Assembly (NCBI RefSeq): GCF_046237605.1
Contig: NZ_CP143542.1
Span: 3,410,001 to 3,474,000 of the forward strand
Direction: 5' to 3'
DNA length: 64,000 bases
Source: Paraperibacillus marinus
GTDB taxonomy: Bacteria > Bacillota > Bacilli > Bacillales > DSM-1321
Shown one piece after another: positions 8,170 to 16,683 of the stretch. Below the pieces are notes generated by a model, which saw only the letters and a program-made list of their open reading frames with translations, made no database searches and was not told the origin of the DNA. Each line of letters opens with the position of its first letter. Position 1 is the first letter of the stretch. A program made the position numbers and the translations under genes.

Positions 8170-8823
8170 ATGTTTGCAGAGATTTTATTTATCATGGCAC
8201 TTGGAATCTCACTGAGTTTTGACAGTTTCACAGTTGGATTTTCTTACGGACTGAAAGGCATTGCCATACCTTATCCGCCGCTTGTGATCATCGGGGCCCT
8301 TACTGGGGCTGCTTTCTTCCTTTCCATGCTGATCGGCCATAGTCTAAGCCGGCATCTGCCGTCAGGAAGCACAGTGATGATCGGTGCGCTGATTTTAATA
8401 TTTCTCGGCATTAGTGCTGTCTTGAATTCACTTCGTAAAAAGGAGAATTTAAAATCCGGGGCGAGACCTGAGGCCCGGAGAAAAAGGAAAAGCATGAAGC
8501 TGTTTAATATCAGAATTGTTATAGAAATCCTTAATCAGCCCGAGCTTGCAGACGCCGATCAATCCGGCAGGATCTCACTGCGGGAGTCTCTCATGTTAGG
8601 TCTGGCGCTGGCGCTTGATGCGCTCGGGGCCGGAATCGGGGCTGCCCTTCAGGGAACCCCTTTAATCCTGACTCCTGTGCTCATGGCGGTCATCAGCTCA
8701 GTCATCCTGCTCGCAGGCACAAAGGCAGGGAAAAGATGCAGCAATGTCAAAGGGATGAATGAGCTTCAGGTACTGCCAGGATTCATGCTGATTCTTCTTG
8801 GACTATATAAACTGATTTTTTAA
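8170..8823 (+). CDS. ytaF: Sporulation membrane protein YtaF (MntP-like)
   Basis: A 217-residue polytopic membrane protein with two similar halves: ALGISLSFDSFTVGFSYGL near the N-terminus and ALALDALGAGIGAAL in the second half, joined by a basic loop (residues 95-115). This is the YtaF family, related to the manganese exporter MntP; in B. subtilis it is linked to sporulation, with unknown substrate. ATG 8170 is chosen because GGGAGG is 6 nt upstream; an ATG at 8134 lacks a site. It ends in the terminator at 8831-8877. Confidence 0.85.
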   Translation: MFAEILFIMALGISLSFDSFTVGFSYGLKGIAIPYPPLVIIGALTGAAFFLSMLIGHSLSRHLPSGSTVMIGALILIFLGISAVLNSLRKKENLKSGARPEARRKRKSMKLFNIRIVIEILNQPELADADQSGRISLRESLMLGLALALDALGAGIGAALQGTPLILTPVLMAVISSVILLAGTKAGKRCSNVKGMNELQVLPGFMLILLGLYKLIF

Positions 8824-8830
8824 TAAAACG

Positions 8831-8877
8831 TCTGTCCCTTTAGCTGCTTAGAATTACTTCTATGCTTTTGGGACAGA
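8831..8877. terminator. Bidirectional terminator between ytaF and the MATE gene
   Basis: TCTGTCCC (8831-8838) pairs with GGGACAGA (8870-8877), with AT-rich flanks (TTATTTTTTT on the plus side). Confidence 0.8.
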
Positions 8878-8889
8878 TTATTTTTTTGG

Positions 8890-10239
8890 TTACAGAGCTG
8901 ATTCAGCCTGTTCCACCGGTTTAATAAGTTTGCGGAAGCGAAAATAAAGATAAACTGACCTTGCAGCGAGATCAATAGCTATGGCAAGCCATATTCCCGC
9001 AATCCCCAAACCGCATAGAATTCCAAGGATATACACGCCTGCCACACGTATTCCCCACATTCCCGCTGCCGTGCTGTACATCGGGCTCTTTGTATCACCC
9101 GCACCCTGCAATGCTCCGGCCAGCACCAGGCTTGCAGCAACGGCAGGCTGTGCAAAAGCGTCGATTCTCAAGGCCGTCACAACCATGGCAGCAGCACTCC
9201 GGTCCTCCGTAAACCAGGCAGCAAACCAGGGAGACAAAAAGAATAACAGAACGCCGATGAAACTCATGAATAGGACAGCGATGAACGTTGTCAGCATCCC
9301 ATATCGATAGGCATCCCTCACTCGTCCTGCTCCCATGCTCTGGCCGACAAGTGTCGTCGCTGCGATGGCAAGGCCATAGCCCGGCATGTACGAAAAAGCC
9401 TCGATGTTGCCTGCAATCGTATGAGCTGCATACGTTTCAGTACCCATCCGGACAATCAGACCAAAATAAAGCACCTGCCCCAGCCGCATGATCAAACGCT
9501 CAATGGCAGCAGGTCCGGACAATTTGATGATGGGCGGCCCAAAGCTTTTTACAAGTGGAGTCTGCCTGGCAAAAAGGGAGAAGGCTGTCTTCGATTTTTT
9601 GATTTTGATATACAACAGCACAGTGCCTAGAACGCGGACTAGCACTGTGGCGAGGGCTGCTCCCGCCACTCCCATCCCGGGAATCATATATAACCCGAAG
9701 ATCAGGATATAATCCAGGCCGATATGGATAATATTGATCCACCATCCCACCTTCATCGGTGTCTTTGTATCTCCAGATGCCCTTAGAATGCTTCCAAATA
9801 TCAGCATAAGAGAAATAAAGACGGATGGCACACCGACTATCCGTAAATATAAAGCTCCCTCTTGGAGAACTTCAGGACTTGCTCCCATTACTCTCAGCAG
9901 CGATTCTGCAAAGAACAGGGTCACAATTCCTGCAATGATGCCGGCTATTACGGAAAGGAAGGCTGACTGTTTGGCAGCCGCCCCCGCTGCTTTGAAATCC
10001 CCAGCCCCGATCAATCTCGCAATGATAGATGATGTTCCGACCCCAATGGCCATAAAGATAGCAATATAAATAGCCAAAATAGTATTGGCTATCCCCACGG
10101 CAGTCACCTTATCCAGCCCGATCCTTGCCACGAACAAAGTATCTGCAAATCCAACAACCGTCTGCAGGATGCTTTCTATCATGGCCGGAATGGCCAATGC
10201 CAATATAACAGAGACTTTCTGCCGTCTATCATTCTGCAT
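8890..10239 (-). CDS. MATE family efflux transporter
   Basis: A 449-residue twelve-helix exporter of the multidrug and toxin extrusion family. It shows the two MatE halves; the first begins LALAIPAMIESILQTVVGFAD and contains the SSIIARLIGAGD loop, and the second contains TTLVGQSMGAG. Proton- or sodium-driven export of cationic drugs is known for the family; the substrate here cannot be read from sequence. ATG 10239 is preferred over GTG 10248 because GGAGAGG is about 9 nt from the former and only 2 nt from the latter. Upstream lies the 52-bp hairpin array (10440-10828). Confidence 0.9.
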   Translation of the reverse strand: MQNDRRQKVSVILALAIPAMIESILQTVVGFADTLFVARIGLDKVTAVGIANTILAIYIAIFMAIGVGTSSIIARLIGAGDFKAAGAAAKQSAFLSVIAGIIAGIVTLFFAESLLRVMGASPEVLQEGALYLRIVGVPSVFISLMLIFGSILRASGDTKTPMKVGWWINIIHIGLDYILIFGLYMIPGMGVAGAALATVLVRVLGTVLLYIKIKKSKTAFSLFARQTPLVKSFGPPIIKLSGPAAIERLIMRLGQVLYFGLIVRMGTETYAAHTIAGNIEAFSYMPGYGLAIAATTLVGQSMGAGRVRDAYRYGMLTTFIAVLFMSFIGVLLFFLSPWFAAWFTEDRSAAAMVVTALRIDAFAQPAVAASLVLAGALQGAGDTKSPMYSTAAGMWGIRVAGVYILGILCGLGIAGIWLAIAIDLAARSVYLYFRFRKLIKPVEQAESAL

Positions 10240-10439
10240 TTCTTTCACCCTCTCCTAATCAGCAGGAGCAAAAGCCTTTAAAGCCAGCATCCCGGACCCT
10301 ATATATCTCTATCATAACAAAATAGCTGTTATGACATCCTGTACGGCTATGGACTGATTGCAGCGAAAGTGCTCCACATATGCAGGAGATACGGCTGCCG
10401 CCAGGATGGGGGACGTTTCACCTTCCAAGTCAGATTTAA

Positions 10440-10828
10440 AAAGTCCTTCATACTCCTCATGGGACGTTTCACCTCCTAATTGCTCCAAAAAGTCTTTCAT
10501 ACCCCCGATGAAGGACTTTTCGCCTCTAAATCAGCTTCAAAAAGGTCTTCATATCCCCTATGAAGGACTATTAAATTCTCAACCAGCTTCAAAATGTCCT
10601 TCATACCCCCGATGAAGGACTTTTCACCTCTCAATCAGCTTCAAAAAGGTCTTCATATCGCCTATGAAGGACTTTTAAATTCTCAACCAGCTTCAAAATG
10701 TCCTTCATACCCCCGATGAAGGACTTTTCACCTCTCAACCAGCTCCAAAATGTCCTTCATACCCCTGATGAAGGACTTTTCAATTCTCAACCAGCTCCAA
10801 AATGTCCTTCATACCCCCGATGAAGAAA
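10440..10828. repeat. Tandem array of 52-bp units, each with a 9-bp-stem hairpin
   Basis: Hairpins of the form GTCCTTCAT-7 nt-ATGAAGGAC start at 10492, 10544, 10596, 10648, 10700, 10752 and 10804, an exact 52-nt period. A degenerate copy starts near 10443, and the last one is truncated. The 27-nt stretch between hairpins is also conserved (CACCTCTCAACCAGCTTCAA type). Two unit types alternate in the middle, giving a 104-bp higher-order repeat. On the plus strand each hairpin is followed by TTTT. The array occupies most of the 760-bp gap between glgC and the MATE gene. Short open frames through it are not credible genes. Confidence 0.92.
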
Positions 10829-10953
10829 AATACCTACGCCAGGAACCTCCTGAATCTCCTCCACAGATTTGCTCCAATGGCAGGTGTGTGCTTTTACTCC
10901 CCCGGCTGCCGGGGTAACTCACCCTCTCTTCGTAACAGCACCAAAACATACTA

Positions 10954-10979
10954 AAAAGGCTGCCCCATAGCAGCCTTTT
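10954..10979 (-). terminator. Terminator of glgC
   Basis: AAAAGGCTG and CAGCCTTTT pair across an 8-nt loop, with a T tract on the minus strand, about 28 nt after the glgC stop. Confidence 0.8.
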
Positions 10980-11006
10980 ATCTTAATATACGAGGTGCTT
11001 GAGGGA

Positions 11007-12167
11007 TCAGGCCCCTTTTCGCACGGTGCTGTTTTTGTTAAAGACTATTTCTTTTTCCCCTACCAATGTCACTTCCGTGGCGGTGCCTATTCCAATATTG
11101 CTTTTTATGACCGCTCCGGATCCTATTACTGCATTTTCAATTCTTACGTTCTCTCCCACCACTGCATTAGGGAGCAGGACGGAGTTTCTGATGATAGAGC
11201 CTTTCCCTACTTTCACTCCGTGTGAAAGAACCGATTTGTGAACATGTCCATGAATCTCGCAGCCTTCACTGATCAGTGATTGCTTAACCGTGGATGACTC
11301 ATCTAAAAATAATGGAGGGTGGCAGTGGTTAGCGGTATATATTGGCCAGTCTTTATGATGCAGCAGGGGATTTTTATCCGCGGACAGCAGGTCCAGGTTT
11401 GCTTCCCAAAAACTATCAACTGTGCCGACATCTTTCCAATATCCGTCAAACTGATAAGCCGAGAGGTGATGATTTGCATTAAGCATATGAGGGATAACAT
11501 CTTTTCCAAAATCAAGGAATGAATCTGTATCATAGTCCATTTGCTTAAGTAACGTTTTCAGGGTTTTCCAGTTAAAGATATAGATGCCCATGGATGCCAG
11601 ATTGGATTTAGCCTTTTTCGGCTTTTCTTCAAATTCTGTGATTCTGCTTGAATCAGGATCCATATTCATGATTCCGAACCGGTCTGTCTCCTCCCAGGGA
11701 ACCTTTATCACGGAAATGGTGGCATCTGCGGAATGTTCTTTATGATGTTCCAGCATCTTTCCATAATCCATTTTATAGATATGGTCACCCGAGAGAATCA
11801 GGACATATTCTGGATCTTGCTCTTCGATGAAATTCAGATTCTGGTAAATGGAATGAGCCGTTCCTTCATACCATTTGTACTGGGATTCACACTGATACGG
11901 TGATAGGATGCTGACGCCCCCATTCCGCTGATTCAATCCCCAGATTTCTCCGGAACTCACATAATTCTGAAGAGTATGCGGCTGATACTGAGTCAGCAGC
12001 CCGACGGTATCGATGCCTGAGTTCATGCAATTGCTCAGGGTAAAATCAATGATCCTATATTTCCCGCCATAAGGGACAGCAGGTTTCGCCAGATTTTGCG
12101 TCAATGCCTTCAAACGGGAACCACGTCCACCAGCTAAGAGCATCGCAATCATTTCTTTCTTTGCCAA
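11007..12167 (-). CDS. glgC: Glucose-1-phosphate adenylyltransferase
   Basis: A 386-residue ADP-glucose pyrophosphorylase that makes ADP-glucose from ATP and glucose-1-phosphate, the committed step of bacterial glycogen synthesis. The nucleotidyltransferase loop LLAGGRGSRL (11-19) and the substrate loops GTAHSIYQN, LSGDHIYKMDY and EEKPKKAKSNLASMGIY are present. A left-handed beta-helix-like C-terminus (HGVKVGKGSIIRNSVLL) follows. It starts at TTG 12167, 8 nt after GGGAGGG. Unlike the usual glgBCDAP operon, no other glg gene is adjacent, and the N-terminus is full length. Confidence 0.92.
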   Translation of the reverse strand: MAKKEMIAMLLAGGRGSRLKALTQNLAKPAVPYGGKYRIIDFTLSNCMNSGIDTVGLLTQYQPHTLQNYVSSGEIWGLNQRNGGVSILSPYQCESQYKWYEGTAHSIYQNLNFIEEQDPEYVLILSGDHIYKMDYGKMLEHHKEHSADATISVIKVPWEETDRFGIMNMDPDSSRITEFEEKPKKAKSNLASMGIYIFNWKTLKTLLKQMDYDTDSFLDFGKDVIPHMLNANHHLSAYQFDGYWKDVGTVDSFWEANLDLLSADKNPLLHHKDWPIYTANHCHPPLFLDESSTVKQSLISEGCEIHGHVHKSVLSHGVKVGKGSIIRNSVLLPNAVVGENVRIENAVIGSGAVIKSNIGIGTATEVTLVGEKEIVFNKNSTVRKGA

Positions 12168-12379
12168 AATATGTTCCCTCCCTAAGTATTTTTATTTCAT
12201 TAAGCCGCCGGCAGCCACGACAATATACTCCTATACCACCTATTAAATAGAGCTAAACACTTTTAATTTTATGGGAGCCTCTTTTTTCAAAAAATAGTGC
12301 TTACCTCCTGTCTCTTATCCCTTTTTATGACATATTCTCATGCAGTCCGGCTAATACAGGATCTTTTGAAGCCAGCAAA

Positions 12380-12408
12380 AAAGCCAAGAGAAAAATTCTC
12401 TTGGCTTT
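12380..12408 (-). terminator. Terminator of the ars operon
   Basis: AAAGCCAAGAGAA and TTCTCTTGGCTTT form a long perfect stem, followed by a T tract on the minus strand, 7 nt after the arsC stop. Confidence 0.9.
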
Positions 12409-12414
12409 CCTATT

Positions 12415-12834
12415 TTATTTACCAGATTCATTGAAGCTTTTGATGCGCTCCCCAATCTCATCGCGGACCCGTTGAAAAAAGGCCCATTTTTCTTCATCGG
12501 TTCCCTGTGCCTTCGCCGGGTCATCGAATCCCCAGTGATCACGTTTTACATGAGGAGGCGTCATAGGGCACTTATCGGCTGCGTCCCCGCAAAGGGTCAC
12601 AACGAAATCAGCGCTGTTCAGGATTTCCGTGTCAATGATGTCTGAAGTCTGCTTAGAAATGTCAATTCCCGCTTCATCCATCGCCTTTACTGCATTTGGA
12701 TTCAGCCCGTGAGCCTCGATACCTGCACTCAATACTCTCCACCCATCTCCCAAGTATTTTTTTCCCCAGCCTTCAGCCATCTGGCTGCGGCATGAATTAC
12801 CTGTACATAAGAAGTAAATGGTTTTTTTAGACAT
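12415..12834 (-). CDS. arsC: Thioredoxin-dependent arsenate reductase
   Basis: A 139-residue enzyme of the low-molecular-weight phosphatase fold that reduces arsenate to arsenite. The P-loop CTGNSCRS carries nucleophile Cys10. The relay cysteines Cys82 and Cys89 (LCGDAADKC) match B. subtilis ArsC, and the length is identical. ATG 12834 has AAGGAG upstream; the longer upstream frame is discarded. It is the last gene of arsR-arsB-arsC, 23 nt after arsB. Confidence 0.96.
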   Translation of the reverse strand: MSKKTIYFLCTGNSCRSQMAEGWGKKYLGDGWRVLSAGIEAHGLNPNAVKAMDEAGIDISKQTSDIIDTEILNSADFVVTLCGDAADKCPMTPPHVKRDHWGFDDPAKAQGTDEEKWAFFQRVRDEIGERIKSFNESGK

Positions 12835-12857
12835 GATGATAGCTCCTTTTGTGTGTT

Positions 12858-14156
12858 TTAATGAATAATGAGCAGCCAAATATATAGACCTGCAAGTGTG
12901 ATGAAAAGAGTTGGCACGGTTAAGATAATACCTGTTTTAAAGTACGTTCCCCACGATATCTTTACACCTTTTTGAGACAGGACGTGAAGCCAGAGCAGGG
13001 TAGCAAGGGAACCAATCGGCGTAATTTTAGGACCGAGATCCGAACCAATTACGTTGGCATAAATTAACCCTTCCCTCATCACACCGGTCGTCCCGGTGTC
13101 TGCAATGGCCAAAGCATCGATCATGACAGTAGGCAGATTATTCATAACAGATGAAAGAATGGCAGCGATGAATCCCATCCCTATTGTACCCGCCAACAAT
13201 CCATGATCTGCGGCTGATCCGATGACATCAGCCAGCACTCCTGTCAGTCCGGCATTCCTCAGTCCATATACGACTACATACATTCCGATTGAGAAGAACA
13301 CAATCGCCCAAGGAGCTCCTTTAATCACACCTCTCGTGTGGACCGCCTTGCTCATCCTCGCCATTGCAAGGAAAAAGATGGCGACCACCCCGGCTATGGC
13401 CGACACAGGAACATGCAACAGCTCACTCAGGAAATAGCCTGCTACTAATATCGCCAGGACAATCCAGGAAAGACGGAACATTTTCAGATCCCGGATGGCA
13501 TCTGACGGCTTTTTCAACTGAGTGATGTCGTAATTTCTTGGTATATTCCGCTTAAAGTACAGATACAAAACAAGAATGCTTGCCGCGAGTGAAAACAGAT
13601 TCGGCACGAACATACGTGATGCGTATTCTGCAAAACCGATTCCAAAAAAATCGGCTGATACGATATTAACCAAATTGCTGACAACAAGCGGAAGCGACGT
13701 GGTGTCTGCAATGAATCCGCTGGCCATGATGAATGGGAAGATCATTTTGTCTGCCAGCTTTAAGTTGCGCACCATCGCGAGGACTATTGGTGTCAGGATT
13801 AATGCTGCCCCGTCGTTGGCAAACAGGGCTGCCACAAGGGCTCCAAGAACGCTGACATACACGAACATCCGGATCCCATTCCCTTTTGCAGCTCTCGCCA
13901 TATGAAGGGCGGCCCACTCAAAGAATCCGATTTCGTCTAAAATTAATGAAATAATAATGATTGCGATAAATGCCAGTGTGGCATTCCAGACAATCCCTGT
14001 AACATCCAATACATCTTGAAAATCGACAACCCCCAAAATGAGGGCAGCCGCAGCGCCGCCGCAGGCAGACCAGCCGATGGACAACCCTCTCGGCTGCCAG
14101 ATGACCAGTGTAAGCGTGATTAAAAAGATGATGCAGGCTGAGATGACTAAAAACAC
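12858..14156 (-). CDS. arsB: Arsenite efflux permease ArsB
   Basis: A 432-residue membrane carrier of the ArsB/NhaD-type family with about 12 helices, exporting arsenite made by ArsC. Landmarks include ANDGAALILTPIV (about residues 112-124) and NNLPTVMIDALAI with GSDLGPKITPIGSLATLLW near the C-terminus. It starts at GTG 14156 with AGGAGG 10 nt upstream. It belongs to the ArsB rather than the Acr3 class on the basis of these motifs. Confidence 0.94.
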   Translation of the reverse strand: MFLVISACIIFLITLTLVIWQPRGLSIGWSACGGAAAALILGVVDFQDVLDVTGIVWNATLAFIAIIIISLILDEIGFFEWAALHMARAAKGNGIRMFVYVSVLGALVAALFANDGAALILTPIVLAMVRNLKLADKMIFPFIMASGFIADTTSLPLVVSNLVNIVSADFFGIGFAEYASRMFVPNLFSLAASILVLYLYFKRNIPRNYDITQLKKPSDAIRDLKMFRLSWIVLAILVAGYFLSELLHVPVSAIAGVVAIFFLAMARMSKAVHTRGVIKGAPWAIVFFSIGMYVVVYGLRNAGLTGVLADVIGSAADHGLLAGTIGMGFIAAILSSVMNNLPTVMIDALAIADTGTTGVMREGLIYANVIGSDLGPKITPIGSLATLLWLHVLSQKGVKISWGTYFKTGIILTVPTLFITLAGLYIWLLIIH

Positions 14157-14171
14157 TTGATGAATTCCTCC

Positions 14172-14519
14172 TTAGTCACAGCAGATGCGTTTCCCCTGTG
14201 CCTCTAATTCCTTTAATTTATAGCGCTGATTTGGCAAGTCGGAGATAACATGCAGAATAAAAGAGCTGTAGACCGAACTTGGGTTCAAAGAGTAATAGAT
14301 CCATTGTCCCCTTCTTATTTCTTTCACGATTCCGCTGTCCTTTAATTTCCTAAGATGCTGGCTGACCGCTGGCTGGCTCATGTCAAACAGGTCGACAAAC
14401 TCACATACACAGCATTCACTTTCAGACATGATTTTTATCATCGTTAACCGTGTCTTGTCTCCGAGAAGCTTCAATAAGCCTGCAGCAGTTTCTATATCCA
14501 GTTCTTGTATTGATTGCAT
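14172..14519 (-). CDS. arsR: Arsenical resistance repressor ArsR
   Basis: A 115-residue winged-helix repressor. The As(III) site is probably ECCVCEF (35-41), the family's ELCVCDL position, and a recognition helix follows (SQPAVSQHLRKLKDSG). A C-terminal CC pair (RICCD) could add ligands. ATG 14519 follows GAGGAGG. It should repress its own operon from the palindrome at 14571-14588 and release it on arsenite binding. Confidence 0.95.
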   Translation of the reverse strand: MQSIQELDIETAAGLLKLLGDKTRLTMIKIMSESECCVCEFVDLFDMSQPAVSQHLRKLKDSGIVKEIRRGQWIYYSLNPSSVYSSFILHVISDLPNQRYKLKELEAQGKRICCD

Positions 14520-14570
14520 GAAATCCTCCTCAATAACAATGATTACTCCCCTGTTATCCACAGCTTATTG

Positions 14571-14588
14571 TATAAGCAATCACTTATA
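14571..14588. promoter_or_regulatory. Probable ArsR operator
   Basis: The perfect inverted repeat TATAAG-6 nt-CTTATA lies 52 nt upstream of the arsR start in a short AT-rich region. The symmetry fits SmtB/ArsR family operators. The assignment is from position and symmetry only. Confidence 0.6.
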
Positions 14589-14760
14589 TAAACAACCCTA
14601 TTTAAGCTGCTATCCTCATTTTTATGCAAACTAAATATTGTACTTGTATAATTAAAAGCAGAATAGGGATATTATTCGTCCAAGCCATAAGTTTGTGAAG
14701 GATAGTGAGTCTTCTTTGTTGAAGTATAAGCAAAAGCAAAAATATCAAGGAGTGAAATAT

Positions 14761-15327
14761 ATGATCACGACAAACAAGGAGCTGCCGGCAGAAAAGCGGG
14801 AAGAACTGCTCCGGAGCCTAAAGGTTCGTTTCGAGAAAAACATGCACCGCCATCCAGAAATAGAGTGGGCCAAGGTCCAGACAAGGATCGAAGCTGATCC
14901 TGATAAATTATGGTCGCTGGGTGAAATGGAGGAAACCGGCGGTGAGCCGGATGTAGTTGTTTTTGATAAGAAAGTGGATGGATATACTTTTTACGACTGT
15001 TCAGCGGAAAGCCCTAAAGGCCGCAGAAGTGTGTGTTACGACCGGGAAGCGCTGGAGTCGAGGAAAAAGCATAAACCGGAAAATAATGCGGTCGATATGG
15101 CGGCAGACATGGGAATTGAACTGCTAACGGAAGATCAGTACCGAAAACTGCAAAAACTTGAGCGTTTTGATATGAAAACTTCAAGCTGGGTGCAGACACC
15201 TGAGAGCATTAGAAAACTTGGCGGTGCCCTCTTTTGTGACTGCCGCTATGATACGGTCTTCGTCTACCATAACGGAGCGGAATCGTATTATGCTGCAAGG
15301 GGATTCCGCGGTTTGCTAAGGGTGTAA
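14761..15327 (+). CDS. DUF4256 protein
   Basis: A 188-residue soluble protein of the DUF4256 family (for example MHRHPEIEWAKVQTRIEAD, SLGEMEETGGEPDVV, KGRRSVCYDREALESRK). The family has no established activity. AAGGAG lies 8 nt before ATG 14761. The gene is transcribed away from arsR and ends in a very stable terminator at 15388-15423. No secretion signal or membrane segment is seen. Confidence 0.8.
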   Translation: MITTNKELPAEKREELLRSLKVRFEKNMHRHPEIEWAKVQTRIEADPDKLWSLGEMEETGGEPDVVVFDKKVDGYTFYDCSAESPKGRRSVCYDREALESRKKHKPENNAVDMAADMGIELLTEDQYRKLQKLERFDMKTSSWVQTPESIRKLGGALFCDCRYDTVFVYHNGAESYYAARGFRGLLRV

Positions 15328-15387
15328 AACTTAAAACCGTTTAAAGGCAGATAAATGCTGCCTGGTCGGCCATGGCCATGAAAGACA

Positions 15388-15423
15388 AGAAGCAGAAGCT
15401 GCAAAATTGCAGCTTCTGCTTCT
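15388..15423 (+). terminator. Strong terminator after the DUF4256 gene
   Basis: A 17-nt arm, AGAAGCAGAAGCTGCAA, pairs perfectly with its complement over a 2-nt centre, followed by TTTCT. The repeat element copy 4 starts directly after it. Confidence 0.9.
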
Positions 15424-15425
15424 TT

Positions 15426-15565
15426 CTGTGGAAAAGGGGCGGAGCCCCATGTATCATGAGCTCTGCAAGAAGGTGTGAACATCATTTATCTTTCTGGCAT
15501 TCCTGCCTGAGCGTTGCCACTCTCCACCTCCCCTTATTATGTTTGTTCCTGCTCTTATCCAGTTG
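15426..15565 (+). repeat. Terminator-associated intergenic element, copy 4 (plus strand, diverged)
   Basis: Starts CTGTGGAAAAGGGGCGGAGC immediately after the T tract. It keeps GTGTGAACATCATTTATC, CTGGCATTCC, TTATTATGTTTGTTCCTGCT and CTTATCCAG, as in the copy at 38179-38366 read on the minus strand. The distal third (CTCATGTTTG end) is not recognisable, so this copy is truncated or diverged. It is the only copy on the plus strand, and its upstream gene is also on the plus strand. Nothing else is seen in 15566-15690. Confidence 0.75.
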
Positions 15566-15703
15566 AACATTCCCCGTATGCGTTCATAAGAATGACGCCT
15601 GCAAAATAAATATAAATAAGACAACATTTATTGGAGTGGAACTCCATGCCAATAAGGGCAGAGGTCATCATCAAATGGATCAAGAAGAGGAGTGAGTTCT
15701 ATT

Positions 15704-16042
15704 ATGAAAAAGGTTGGAAAGGACGACTTTGTATCAGGTTTTGTTCCTGAACATAACCACGGATCTGTGGACTATACATCTGTAGATGCCGGTCATGTTC
15801 ATCAGTGTTTGGACGTAACACATCCTGCTGTCCAGACCCCGGATGGGAGTCATGTTCATTATACGGAAGGTTATGTTGTATTCGAGGATGGACATACCCA
15901 CTACTATAAAGCCTATTCAGGTCCGGCTATTCCTGTTGGAAATGGAATGCATGTCCATTACTATGATTTTTACACCACAGAAGCAAACGGCCACAGGCAT
16001 AGGGTACGCGGGGTAGATAAGCCGGCTCCCGGAAATTTATAA
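15704..16042 (+). CDS. YmaF-like His-rich protein
   Basis: A 112-residue soluble protein with repeated His-x-His motifs (EHNH, GHVHQ, GSHVHY, GHTHYY, GMHVHYY, GHRHR), as in the YmaF family of spore-formers. The pattern suggests metal binding or beta-strand repeats; the function is unknown. ATG 15704 is chosen because AGAGGAG stands 11 nt upstream; a GTG at 15692 overlaps that site. A terminator follows at 16127-16153. Confidence 0.78.
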   Translation: MKKVGKDDFVSGFVPEHNHGSVDYTSVDAGHVHQCLDVTHPAVQTPDGSHVHYTEGYVVFEDGHTHYYKAYSGPAIPVGNGMHVHYYDFYTTEANGHRHRVRGVDKPAPGNL

Positions 16043-16126
16043 TAGGAATTTGCTCGTTTTCATCTGTCTTCAGGGCAGTGCATAAAGACAGAGAACGCCT
16101 TTATCTTTTGCCTAGAGGTTAACTGG

Positions 16127-16153
16127 AAAGATCGTTTAGATACGATCTTTTTT
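16127..16153 (+). terminator. Terminator after the YmaF-like gene
   Basis: AAAGATCGT pairs with ACGATCTTT over 6 nt and continues into TTTTATTT. Confidence 0.85.
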
Positions 16154-16157
16154 ATTT

Positions 16158-16328
16158 AGGCTGTTTTGACATAGATTGCCGCAATTGAACAAGAAAGTGG
16201 ATTTCCGCTGCAGGCACTCGCTTTCCGCGGGGCGGGTGGTGTGCCTCCTCGTCTTCGCCTGCGGGGTCTCACCTGTCCCTCATATCCCGCAGGAGTCTCG
16301 CGCCTTCCTCTCCAATCCACTTGCTTAA
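16158..16328. repeat. GC-rich MITE-like element, copy A (complete)
   Basis: A GC-rich block with terminal inverted repeats AAGTGGATT (16195-16203) and AATCCACTT (16314-16322), 128 bp end to end. It is shared with 26151-26285, including the preceding AGGCTGTTTT and CTGCAGGCACTC. From memory, sequences of this type are abundant in Bacillaceae genomes. It does not encode a transposase. Confidence 0.8.
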
Positions 16329-16381
16329 CGATTAGATTTCGTTCAAAAAAATTCACCCAAACAATAATCTTTCAAAATAAC

Positions 16382-16536
16382 AGATAACAAAAAGAGCCCC
16401 TAAAAGGCTCCCAGCCCTGCTTTTATATATACTTCCTGTGCACCCCTTTCCATCATAGGTGAACACGATGTTTCTTCCTTCGAATACGGATTCCATGTGG
16501 ACGGTGCGCCCCCAGAGCTGGTGCAGGTATGGCAGG
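16382..16536 (-). pseudogene. Duplicated 3' end of spoVR (left boundary of island)
   Basis: A 155-bp segment almost identical to the intact spoVR 3' end and terminator at 22274-22429. I count one 1-nt deletion and one substitution. The deletion shifts the frame just before the former stop codon. Upstream of 16537 the spoVR sequence ends abruptly in unrelated AT-rich DNA. Between here and 16683 (about 150 bp of junction DNA) I see no gene. Confidence 0.92.
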
Positions 16537-16683
16537 TCCATTAAGGCGGTTATTATCCAAGTTGTCGACAACCAACTATAATCAAATAAGTACAATTTAC
16601 ATATTCAGTTTTTGGAGTCCTTTTCACTTCTGTTCGTGTAGAAGGGATATTTCGCTCCCCATTGGATTAAAGTTTGGAGCTTG

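Noticed and set aside
10312..10615. Open frames on both strands through the hairpin array
   Set aside because: They are translations of the 52-bp repeat, have no ribosome sites and show no protein-like composition.
10440..10828. CRISPR array
   Set aside because: The stretches between palindromes are themselves conserved rather than unique, and no cas gene is nearby.
15648..15752. Short frame starting MPIRAEVIIKWIKK before the YmaF-like gene
   Set aside because: It overlaps the YmaF-like start in another frame; the codon pattern and family match favour YmaF.
16353..16595. 80-codon frame resembling the SpoVR C-terminus
   Set aside because: It is not a gene but the duplicated 3' end of spoVR joined to unrelated DNA, with a frameshift before the old stop.
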